A DNA stretch of 64,000 nucleotides, taken from positions 1,922,001 through 1,986,000 of the forward strand of contig NZ_CP033898.1 of assembly GCF_003814005.1 (NCBI RefSeq), given 5' to 3'. Within the stretch, counting starts at the first letter, position 1; the number at the start of each line of letters is the position of its first letter. The translations under genes were made by a program, and so were the position numbers. This stretch comes from Corynebacterium pseudopelargi. Lineage in GTDB: Bacteria > Actinomycetota > Actinomycetes > Mycobacteriales > Mycobacteriaceae. Below the pieces are notes generated by a model. It did not search any database. It had not been told where the DNA came from and was given only the letters and a program-made list of their open reading frames with translations. This document shows positions 57,268 to 64,000 of the stretch, piece after piece.

Positions 57268-58043
57268 AAAGCCTGCCAGGTGGGCTTATTTTCCAAGGCG
57301 TAGTTGTAGTACTGGGTGTGCTTGAGCCCGGAGGCGGCAGCGGTATCCACAATCACCGTGACATGCTCATGCATCTGCAAAGCAGAAGCCGGGCACATGG
57401 CAGAGACCGGGCCTTCCACCATCGCCGCAATCGCCTCGGCTTTGTTCTCGCCGAAAGCCAAGAGCAGCAGGTGGCGGGCCTCGCCAATCGTGCCGATGCC
57501 CTGAGTCATCACATGGTGCGGCACCTTCGACTCATCATCATCGAAGAAGCGGGCGTTATCGCGCACGGTATCCGGGTGCAAGGTCTTAATGCGCGTGCGG
57601 CTTTGCAGCGAACTGGTGGGCTCATTAAAACCAATGTGGCCATCCGAACCAATGCCCAAAATCTGAATATCCACGCCACCGGCATCGCCGATAGAGCGAT
57701 CATAGGCGCGCGCAGCCTCGCCGGGATGCTCGGCGGTGCCATCGGGGCTATGCACCTGCGCATCGTCGATATCAATGTGGGAAGTAAACTCCCGGCGAAT
57801 CGTCTGATAATAGGTCTGCTCGTGGCTGCGGGGAAGCCCCACGTACTCATCAAGTAAGAAAGCCTGGCAATCCCTAAAGCTCAAATCCTGCTCCCGGTGG
57901 CGCCGAATCAACTCCTGATAGGTGCCAAGAGGCGTAGAGCCAGTGGCAAGACCAAGCGTTTTTCCTTCACGCACATAGCTTTCGACGATATCCGCCGCGA
58001 TCTTAGCGGCCTCATCCTTATGCTGAACAATGACGATTTCCAT
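57264..58043 (-). CDS. nagB: Glucosamine-6-phosphate deaminase
   Basis: Converts glucosamine-6-phosphate to fructose-6-phosphate and ammonia, 259 residues. Family blocks are [32 protein letters not shown] with the catalytic Asp, and [13 protein letters not shown] with the catalytic Asp/His/Glu. It is the last gene of nanR-nanK-nanE-nagA-nagB, 32 bases after nagA, and brings amino-sugar carbon into glycolysis. Confidence 0.97.
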   Translation of the reverse strand: MEIVIVQHKDEAAKIAADIVESYVREGKTLGLATGSTPLGTYQELIRRHREQDLSFRDCQAFLLDEYVGLPRSHEQTYYQTIRREFTSHIDIDDAQVHSPDGTAEHPGEAARAYDRSIGDAGGVDIQILGIGSDGHIGFNEPTSSLQSRTRIKTLHPDTVRDNARFFDDDESKVPHHVMTQGIGTIGEARHLLLLAFGENKAEAIAAMVEGPVSAMCPASALQMHEHVTVIVDTAAASGLKHTQYYNYALENKPTWQAF

Positions 58044-58075
58044 AACCTATTGGCTCCTTTTTAAATTCCTACTGC

Positions 58076-59308
58076 CTACGATCCCTGCGCTTGAGCATCG
58101 GGCTGAAACAACTGGCCACGTTTCAACACCTGCTGCACCTCAAAGCCTGGAGTACACACCACAAGATCTGCAGGATTACCCACCTTCAACCCGGTGGGCA
58201 CACCCAAAAGCTCATGGCCGGTAGTAGCGGCGCGCACCACCGACTCCAAGCTGTGCCCTGACTTCACCTGCCTGCGAACCTGATCGATGATCCGCGAAGT
58301 GCCACCTGCAATGGCACCAGGAGCGCCATCTTCGGTGCGCAAACGCGCCACACCATCACGAACCTGCACCTCAAGGGCACCCAGCATGTAATCACCATCG
58401 GCCTTACCTGCTGCACCCATGGCATCAGAAACAAATGTGATGTGATCAGGCCCAAGCGATGCCATGAGCATCGCAACCGCGTCATCACTTAAATGCACAC
58501 CATCGGCGATCAACTCCACCGAAGCAACACCGCGGCCTGCAGCCTCAATCAATGCCGCAGCAACACCCGGATTACGGTGATGCAGCGGAGGCATCGCATT
58601 AAAAAGGTGCGTGGCAGTAATGGTGGCGCCGGCCTGATGTGCGTAATTGATCGCTTGAGCCGCCCGACTGAAATCAGCATCCGAGTGGCCGAAAGAAACA
58701 ATCACATTGTGCTCAACGCAGGCATCGATCAATGCCTCTACATTTGCCGTTTCCGGCGCCAAGGTAACCGAACGCAAATAGCCCTTTGCGGCCTTGATCA
58801 TCTTGGCAAAAAGCTCAGGATCGCCGTCAATGATGGCGTCAGGATCTTGGGCACCACAGCGACACGCATTCACAAAAGGCCCCTCTGCGTGGATACCTGC
58901 AATCAGCCCCTCCTGGGCGAGCTCTGCAAGTTGGGCAAGCTGCGGTAAAAGCACCGGCTCACGCATCGACACGGTGGAGGCCAATAGCGTGGTGGTGCCA
59001 TGCGCTAAGTGATGGCGCGCAGCCTTGGCGCACCCTTGTTGATCCGAAGTTGGGAAAGACTCCCCCGCACCGCCGTGGTTATGCACATCGGCAAAGCCGG
59101 GGAGGATCAGGAGATCATCGGCGGGTTGGGGTGTTTGGGGCTGGTCGGGCTGGTCGGGCTGGGTTGCTTGGGGTTGGGCTGCTTGGGGTTGGGGCGAGAT
59201 TTCGGCGATGCGGCCATCACGAACAGTGATCTCGCCTTGCACCAGGCCATCAGGGCACAGAATTTTACCGCTAAGCCTTAACGCCCCATCGCGTTCATAA
59301 CCTTGCAT
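58076..59308 (-). CDS. nagA: N-acetylglucosamine-6-phosphate deacetylase
   Basis: Amidohydrolase that removes acetate from GlcNAc-6-phosphate, 410 residues. Metal and catalytic residues are in LPGFADVHNHGGAGE, GIHAEGPFVN, SFGHSDADF, ATHLFNAMPPLHHRNPG and FVSDAMGAAG. The ATG at 59308 overlaps the nanE stop by one base. Residues about 39-62 are a Gln-Pro repeat (PQPQAAQPQATQ and so on) between the N-terminal beta-domain and the barrel, longer than usual and possibly slippage-prone. Confidence 0.95.
   Translation of the reverse strand: MQGYERDGALRLSGKILCPDGLVQGEITVRDGRIAEISPQPQAAQPQATQPDQPDQPQTPQPADDLLILPGFADVHNHGGAGESFPTSDQQGCAKAARHHLAHGTTTLLASTVSMREPVLLPQLAQLAELAQEGLIAGIHAEGPFVNACRCGAQDPDAIIDGDPELFAKMIKAAKGYLRSVTLAPETANVEALIDACVEHNVIVSFGHSDADFSRAAQAINYAHQAGATITATHLFNAMPPLHHRNPGVAAALIEAAGRGVASVELIADGVHLSDDAVAMLMASLGPDHITFVSDAMGAAGKADGDYMLGALEVQVRDGVARLRTEDGAPGAIAGGTSRIIDQVRRQVKSGHSLESVVRAATTGHELLGVPTGLKVGNPADLVVCTPGFEVQQVLKRGQLFQPDAQAQGS
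59123..59194 (-). repeat. Gln-Pro codon repeat inside nagA
   Basis: About 72 bases of short G/T-rich repeats on the plus strand, encoding the QP-rich linker of NagA. Units resemble CAGCCCGACCAG and CAGCCCCAAGCA. Confidence 0.65.
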
Positions 59309-60015
59309 TATGCACCTGCCTGCGCTGCGAACTGCTGGGTAATCCAAGCGGTATCGGTAATCGCGGTACCAACGATGATGGCATCGGCACCGGCTTTCCT
59401 CCCTTGCGCTACTTGCTCGGGGGTGTGGAAGCGCCCCTCGCCAATAAGGAACACCGATTGGCCTGGGCATTCACGTGCCAGCAGCGCGCGGATTTCGCGG
59501 ATCAGCTCAAGATCTGGGCCGGTGGTCTTTTCGCGGTGCTCGGTATAACCGGCAAGCGTGGTGGAGATCAGGTCTGCGCCTGCCTGGTGGGCTGCGAGTG
59601 CTTCATCGGCGGTGGCGATATCGGCCATAGCCAAAACACCACACTCGTGCGCCGCTGCTACCTGTTGGGCGAAGGTGGAGCCATCTGGCCTTGGACGTTG
59701 GGTGGCGTCGATAGCGACCACGTCTGCCCCCGCCTTTGCCACGGCCTGGACGCTTTTGACACTAGGGGTGATATACACCCCGGTGTCGCCTTCTTTGCTC
59801 AGCCCGATCACGGGCACCGACACCGCTTCGCGCACCGCTTGGATATCAGCCACACCGCCATAGCCGCCGCATCGAATGGCGGTGGCTCCACCTGCTTCGG
59901 CTGCCTTGGCCAACATGGCAATCGTGGGGGTGTGGCGAAGCACGTGGCCATCAGGTGCTTGGGCAGAAACGATGAGTGAATCGCGAACTTGTTCAAAGAA
60001 TGCTTCGGCGTTCAT
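59308..60015 (-). CDS. nanE: N-acetylmannosamine-6-phosphate 2-epimerase
   Basis: Converts ManNAc-6-phosphate to GlcNAc-6-phosphate, 235 residues, TIM barrel. Family blocks are AIRCGGYGGVADIQAVREAV, GLSKEGDTGVYITPS, AIDATQRPRPDG and ISTTLAGYTEHRE. It is coupled to nagA by TAATG and lies 32 bases after nanK. Confidence 0.96.
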   Translation of the reverse strand: MNAEAFFEQVRDSLIVSAQAPDGHVLRHTPTIAMLAKAAEAGGATAIRCGGYGGVADIQAVREAVSVPVIGLSKEGDTGVYITPSVKSVQAVAKAGADVVAIDATQRPRPDGSTFAQQVAAAHECGVLAMADIATADEALAAHQAGADLISTTLAGYTEHREKTTGPDLELIREIRALLARECPGQSVFLIGEGRFHTPEQVAQGRKAGADAIIVGTAITDTAWITQQFAAQAGA

Positions 60016-60047
60016 GCTGATTCCTTAAAAGATAGAAGCGGTGGTTC

Positions 60048-60947
60048 TTAAAAGTTTTTCGTGCTCATGCTGCGAGCACCCAGGGCTGCAGCGCCAATGA
60101 TGGGGGCGTCGGTGCCGAGTTGGGCTTGGTGCACAGCGATGGTGTTGCTGGGGGCAATGCCGCCACTTCTTATTCCCCGAGTAAAAGGGTCAAGGATGGG
60201 CGCACCAATATTGCCGACTCCCCCGCCGAGCACCAAGACTTCAACGTCGATGGCTGCAACAAAGCCGCTGATTGCCTCGCCGAGGGCAAAAAGGTGGGTA
60301 TCAATTACCTCATAGGCCAAGGCATCGCCGCGGTGGTAGCGGCGCATGACTTCGCGTAGATCTAGGCCTTGTTCGCCTGCGGCTTGCTCGTAGGCGAGCG
60401 TGAGTCCAGGGCCTGCGGCAAAAGATTCGATGGTGGCTGCTTGACCATTGGGCAGCCTGCCAAATAGGCACCGGAGTTCTCCTGCGGTGTGGTGGGGAGA
60501 GTCTAAGAGGTGTCCATTTCTCACAATGGCGCCTCCCACCCCGGTGCCGAGGCTGAGAAACAGCGCGCTTTGATAGCCGCGGCCTGCGCCATAGAGTGCC
60601 TCGCCAAGACCCATCACTCGCACGTCGTTGTGAATGGCAATGGCAGTGTTCGGGAAGGCTGCTGCCACAGCGCAGCGGATATCGGTTCCTGCCCAGGTGG
60701 GCATGGTTGGCCCGGCAGAAATCACTTTGCCGCTGTGAGGGTCTACCACCCCTGGGGCGCCAATGCCGATGCTGCCGATGGGCTCGTCGTGGGCGTTGAT
60801 CAACTCAGCGATGCACTCGACTACTTGCTCAATTACCTGCTCTTTTGGGGTGGGAGCCTGTACTCGGCGCAGGATGGTGGTGGGTTGTTCAGCGACGATG
60901 CCTCCGGCGATTTTTGTTCCGCCGATATCGATTCCGATGGAATGCAT
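60048..60947 (-). CDS. nanK: N-acetylmannosamine kinase, ROK family
   Basis: Phosphorylates ManNAc, 299 residues. The ATP-binding ROK motif is SIGIDIGGTKIAGG, the sugar and metal region is GAPGVVDPHSGKVISAG, and the catalytic DVRVMGLGEALYGAGRG. The zinc-binding cysteines typical of ROK are not obvious (only CLFGRL), so it may be a zinc-free member. The ATG at 60947 has AAGGAAGG upstream; 30 earlier codons have no support. ManNAc specificity follows from adjacency to nanE. Confidence 0.92.
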   Translation of the reverse strand: MHSIGIDIGGTKIAGGIVAEQPTTILRRVQAPTPKEQVIEQVVECIAELINAHDEPIGSIGIGAPGVVDPHSGKVISAGPTMPTWAGTDIRCAVAAAFPNTAIAIHNDVRVMGLGEALYGAGRGYQSALFLSLGTGVGGAIVRNGHLLDSPHHTAGELRCLFGRLPNGQAATIESFAAGPGLTLAYEQAAGEQGLDLREVMRRYHRGDALAYEVIDTHLFALGEAISGFVAAIDVEVLVLGGGVGNIGAPILDPFTRGIRSGGIAPSNTIAVHQAQLGTDAPIIGAAALGARSMSTKNF

Positions 60948-61005
60948 GAACCTTCCTTGGGGTGTGCAGCGCTCGGTGGCTTGAGAGGGCACCGAGCGCG
61001 AGAGA

Positions 61006-61845
61006 CTAGCCGCGTGCCTGGGCGCGTTTCTTTTCAATTACTCGACGCAGCGGCCCATAGTGCTCGGTGATCAGTTCCCGGTACCGTGCTGGATCCCCAG
61101 CTTCAAGGGCATCGAGAATCTTGGCGTGGGCTTTGACGGTATCTTCCACATCTTCTGGGTCGCTTAAGCCAAGCACGGGTACGACCCGGGTGTGAATCTC
61201 CCAAAATGCCAGGCTCATCTCACGCATGAGGGGATTAGAGAGGTGGTTGGTGAGCTCTTCGTGGAACTCGAAATCTTCGCGCGCAAAAGACTCGCCTTCT
61301 GCAAAGCGCTGCGCCATGGCTTGGACGATGCCGCGCAGTTTTTCCATGGGCTTGCCCTGGTAGTAGCGCGCAAGTTCTTCGGCGTTGGCCATATCCAGGG
61401 CAACGCGCATATCCACAACGTGCGAAAGGTTTTCTAGCGCCAGTTCCTCGTTGAGCGTAAGCCTCAACACCATGCCGTTGACCAGCGGGGCAAGCGACAT
61501 GTTGCCCACATAGGATCCGTGGCCGTGTCGGGTTTCCACCACATCCAGGCTGGCTAAGGTTCGCATCGCCTCGCGCACCGAGGATCGAGAGACGCCGAGC
61601 ATATCGCACAGCGCTGCCTCTGAAGGCAATACATCACCAGGGGTGAGGTTTTGATCGCGGATGAGATCTTCGATGGCAATCACCGTGGGGTTGCGCGAGG
61701 GCAAGGTGGTGCCAACATAGCCTTCTACGCGGCCTTGGCCCTGTATCTGGCCGTGGCCTTGTGCTGCCGTTTTGGATGCATGAGTACGCGCCTGCGGCGA
61801 TCGGCCTTGCACGCTGTGATCCTCTCGCGGTGCATTCTGAGGCAT
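61006..61845 (-). CDS. nanR: FadR-type GntR regulator of amino-sugar/sialate genes
   Basis: Transcription factor of 279 residues. A non-conserved Gln/Gly-rich N-terminus of ~50 residues precedes the winged helix (AIEDLIRDQNLTPGDVLPSE, LGVSRSSVREAMRTL) and then a helical FCD ligand domain (VDMRVALDMANAEELARYY). The ATG at 61845 has GGAGTAAAG upstream. It heads nanK-nanE-nagA-nagB and faces the importer gene, whose promoter holds the palindrome TCAGACGTCTGA. Ligand probably an N-acetylmannosamine or GlcNAc phosphate. Confidence 0.85.
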   Translation of the reverse strand: MPQNAPREDHSVQGRSPQARTHASKTAAQGHGQIQGQGRVEGYVGTTLPSRNPTVIAIEDLIRDQNLTPGDVLPSEAALCDMLGVSRSSVREAMRTLASLDVVETRHGHGSYVGNMSLAPLVNGMVLRLTLNEELALENLSHVVDMRVALDMANAEELARYYQGKPMEKLRGIVQAMAQRFAEGESFAREDFEFHEELTNHLSNPLMREMSLAFWEIHTRVVPVLGLSDPEDVEDTVKAHAKILDALEAGDPARYRELITEHYGPLRRVIEKKRAQARG

Positions 61846-62150
61846 CTTTACTCCTTGAAAGCTGCGCTTTTGTGTCACCCTCAGCAGTGTTGGCTCAGCC
61901 GGTACGTCAAGACCTTCCCATGTCTAGGCCCAACGTTCCAGCCCAACGTCCCAAGCCAAGGTCCCAGCTTGACGCCGGGGCTTGTTGGGTGGCCTCGCCA
62001 CTCAGACACCTGGCACCTGGCACCAATTGACCTGACGCCTGGGGTTGTACCAGGTGCAATCTCAGGGTCTGCCACGCACCTTGACGCTTGAGCATCACTA
62101 CTGCAAGACGGCATTTTCTTTGGTTTTTCTACTCACAATCTTAACATAAG
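61846..62150. other. Non-coding part of the nanR-importer gap
   Basis: This 305-base stretch is C-rich on the plus strand. It contains short direct repeats such as CAACGTTCCAGCCCAACGTCCC at 61930-61951 (20-base core) and CACCTGGCACCTGGCACCA near 62008. No gene or known RNA was recognised; the nanR promoter should be near 61850-61900. Confidence 0.4.
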
Positions 62151-62153
62151 CCC

Positions 62154-62182
62154 TTTTACTTGTCAGACGTCTGATGTATCCT
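62154..62182 (+). promoter_or_regulatory. Promoter with FadR-type operator in the spacer
   Basis: -35 TTTTAC at 62154-62159, 17-base spacer, -10 TATCCT at 62177-62182. The spacer contains the perfect palindrome TCAGACGTCTGA (62163-62174). A repressor bound there would block RNA polymerase; NanR at 61006 is the natural candidate. Confidence 0.65.
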
Positions 62183-62254
62183 GAGAATCACGAAGATCAC
62201 ATCAGGGCTCACGATGTGTTCTAGCTGACTTTTGCTCTCGGCACTGCACCGCCA

Positions 62255-62308
62255 ACGTCGTCAAGCAAGGCCTCGTCGTCAAGCAAGGCCACGTCGTCAA
62301 GCAAGGCG
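62255..62308 (+). repeat. Three tandem 18-bp repeats in the importer leader
   Basis: Unit ACGTCGTCAAGCAAGGCC in three copies (62255, 62273, 62291) with single-base changes, in the ~155-base leader between the promoter and the ATG at 62344. Confidence 0.8.
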
Positions 62309-62343
62309 AAGGCACACAGTGCGAAAGCGTTGAAAGGATCGTC

Positions 62344-63981
62344 ATGGAATTTTTCCAAGGTCGCCAGTACCAGCGTCGCCAGTACTCACGGCGAGACTTT
62401 TTCAAACTCTCCGCCACCATCGCCTCCTCCGCAGCCCTGGCCGGAGCGCTCGGAGCCTGCGCCCCGAAGGATCGAGTCACCCTCGGCAACCTCCCCACCG
62501 CCAGCCCCGAAGAGATCAAACGCGACGGCACCATCGACGCAGCCATCTCCTATGAGCTCGGCACCAATGGCTACGACCCGATGACCACCACCTCTGCCTT
62601 AACCATCGCAGCCAACTGGCACACCCTTGAAGGCCTCACAGAAATCGACCCGGCCAGCGGCGAAGTATATGCAGCACTAGCAAGCGAGATCCCTCAAGGT
62701 TCCAGCACCAATGTCAAGGTGGATCTACGCCAAGGTGCTCGCTTCCACAACGGCCAGGCAGTTACCGCCGAAGACGTGGCCTACTCCTTCGAGCGCGTAC
62801 TGAACCCAGATAATAAGTCGCTCTATGCAAGCTTCATCCCCTTTATCGAGTCGGTCACTCCGGCCGGGCCACAGTCGGTCAATATCCAATTAAGCAAGGC
62901 CGTGAATCTTTTGCCCGAGCGTCTCTCGGTGGTCAAGATCGTGCCCAAGAACCTTGTAGAGGCCGATGCGGAAGCCTTCGACGCCAACCCTGTTGGCACC
63001 GGTCCGTACAAGATGACTGATAACGGCGGCACCTCTAAGGCCGTGCGCTTCGAGCGCAACGATGATTACAACGGTTCGCGCCCGGCACTAGCCAAGCACA
63101 TGGTCTGGCAAGTCATCCCCGATGCCTCGACTCGTTCTAATGCCATCCAATCAGAGTCGGTTCAAGCCATCGACTCGGTGCCCTATCTTTCAATTACCCA
63201 GCTCAAAGCCACCAGCAAGGTGGAATCTGTGCAGGGCTTTGGTTTGTTGTTTGCCATGTTTAACAACGATCCTTCTAACCCCTTCCACGACCTGCGCAAT
63301 AGGCAGGCATTCCTCTACGCCATTGACATGGACAAGGTGATCGAGGTGGCGATGTTGGATCAGGCCAGCAAGCCCACCTGCTTCCTGCAGAAGGATCACC
63401 CCAACTATCATCGCGCCTCCACCGTGTATGACCACGATGAAGATCGCGCACGAAAGCTCTTCCAAGACAGCGGATTGCGTTCTTTAAGGATGTTGTGCAC
63501 CGACCACGATTGGGTGAAAAAGTGCACCCCGCTGATTGCCCAGTCGCTTAAAGCAGCCGGCGTGGAGGTGGATTTTATAGAGAAGAAGTCTTCGGACGTC
63601 TATAACACCATCGACGGCAAACCCGATGCCTACGACGTGGTCATCGCCCCAGGTGATCCCAGCGTATTTGGCAACGACCCCGATCTGCTCATGCGTTGGT
63701 GGTACTCCGGTGATACCTGGACCGAATCGCGTATGCACTGGAAAGGCCAGCCCTCCTATACCAAAATGCAGCAGCTCCTCGATAGCGCCCTATATACCCA
63801 AGACGCAAAAGAGCAGCAGCAACGCTGGAATCAGTGCTTTGATTTGCTTAGCGACGAAGTGCCGCTTTACCCCTTGTTCCACCGCAAGACCCCTACGGCT
63901 TGGAACCCCGGCACGCTTGTGAACTTTGAGCCGATTTCGCTCACCGGCCTGCGATTCCTGGATGTGGGCTCTACGCAGTAA
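62344..63981 (+). CDS. Family-5 substrate-binding lipoprotein, probable sialic acid importer
   Basis: Extracytoplasmic binding protein of an ABC importer, 545 residues. The export signal has a twin-arginine motif (YSRRDFFKLS) and ends in a lipobox (GALGAC), so it is probably Tat-exported and lipid-anchored. The mature part is an SBP family 5 protein: LEGLTEIDPASGEVYAALAS, AEDVAYSFERVLNP and AFLYAIDMDKVI. Family 5 proteins usually bind peptides, but SatA/SiaE-type members bind sialic acid. The neighbouring nan/nag operon supports that. Its permease and ATPase genes should follow beyond the window. Stop is 16 bases before the last visible base block. Confidence 0.85.
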   Translation: MEFFQGRQYQRRQYSRRDFFKLSATIASSAALAGALGACAPKDRVTLGNLPTASPEEIKRDGTIDAAISYELGTNGYDPMTTTSALTIAANWHTLEGLTEIDPASGEVYAALASEIPQGSSTNVKVDLRQGARFHNGQAVTAEDVAYSFERVLNPDNKSLYASFIPFIESVTPAGPQSVNIQLSKAVNLLPERLSVVKIVPKNLVEADAEAFDANPVGTGPYKMTDNGGTSKAVRFERNDDYNGSRPALAKHMVWQVIPDASTRSNAIQSESVQAIDSVPYLSITQLKATSKVESVQGFGLLFAMFNNDPSNPFHDLRNRQAFLYAIDMDKVIEVAMLDQASKPTCFLQKDHPNYHRASTVYDHDEDRARKLFQDSGLRSLRMLCTDHDWVKKCTPLIAQSLKAAGVEVDFIEKKSSDVYNTIDGKPDAYDVVIAPGDPSVFGNDPDLLMRWWYSGDTWTESRMHWKGQPSYTKMQQLLDSALYTQDAKEQQQRWNQCFDLLSDEVPLYPLFHRKTPTAWNPGTLVNFEPISLTGLRFLDVGSTQ

Positions 63982-64000
63982 CGAGCACCAGCGCAGCCAC

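Noticed and set aside
57264..63981. A missing nanA as evidence of a broken sialic acid pathway.
   Set aside because: The cluster continues beyond the right edge, so nanA and the permease genes may lie just outside.

Overview
The window is chromosomal DNA of a Corynebacterium (Actinomycetota, moderately high GC). Four things support this: a SigD/RsdA pair, a WhiB regulator and groES-groEL1 next to the tsa genes; a complete small ESX-4 type VII secretion locus between truA and rplM; fdhF-fdhD-DUF6457 beside the ribosomal operons; and gene order that matches the Mycobacterium tuberculosis sigD to rpsH block almost gene for gene. Most genes lie on the minus strand, so the ribosomal and housekeeping operons read right to left. 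I saw no tRNA, rRNA, CRISPR array or insertion sequence.

Layout, left to right. 1-4190: rsdA (cut by the window edge), sigD, whiB3/whcB, groEL1 and groES with a CIRCE operator. 4215-10478: threonylcarbamoyl-adenosine genes tsaD, tsaB and tsaE with rimI, an AspT-type transporter and alr. 10550-16733: a hydrolase, a three-gene operon that looks like type VII secretion cargo, glmM, and a membrane acyltransferase. 16975-19463: rpsI-rplM and an orphan gene. 19624-30169: ESX-4 (esxT, esxU, an Rv3446c-like gene, eccC, eccD, mycP, eccB) plus a small membrane protein. 30245-39286: truA, rplQ, rpoA, rpsD, rpsK, rpsM, infA, an L,D-transpeptidase, map, adk, secY. 39603-44324: an ABC ATPase and the formate dehydrogenase genes. 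44375-49099: an HdeD-like protein, an inositol-phosphatase-like enzyme, rplO-rpmD-rpsE-rplR-rplF-rpsH and a small antitoxin-family protein. 49166-57197: an aminophosphonate uptake and catabolism cluster. 57264-63981: nagB-nagA-nanE-nanK-nanR and the binding protein of a probable sialic acid ABC importer.

Two observations stand out. First, a promoter-like element, GGGAACCGC-N14-CGTC (extracytoplasmic-function sigma type), precedes three operons with identical spacing: esxU-esxT, eccB, and the unlinked three-gene operon at 11383-13246. A weaker copy precedes eccD-mycP. This makes the three-gene operon a strong candidate for ESX-4 substrates under one sigma factor. Second, the 11-mer GCTTTTCGACG occurs eight times exactly (four per strand), plus several near copies, in genes and between genes, where about 0.03 would be expected by chance. 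Its function is unknown to me.

The phosphonate cluster is flanked by two direct repeats of about 51 bp (44 of 51 identical) that carry terminators, and it has a GntR/HutC regulator with two matching operator candidates. The amino-sugar operon and importer share a FadR-type regulator with a candidate operator placed between the -35 and -10 of the importer promoter. Several genes appear to have leaderless transcripts, with a -10 box 7-8 bases before the start codon. All function calls come from reading motifs and gene order; no database search was run.
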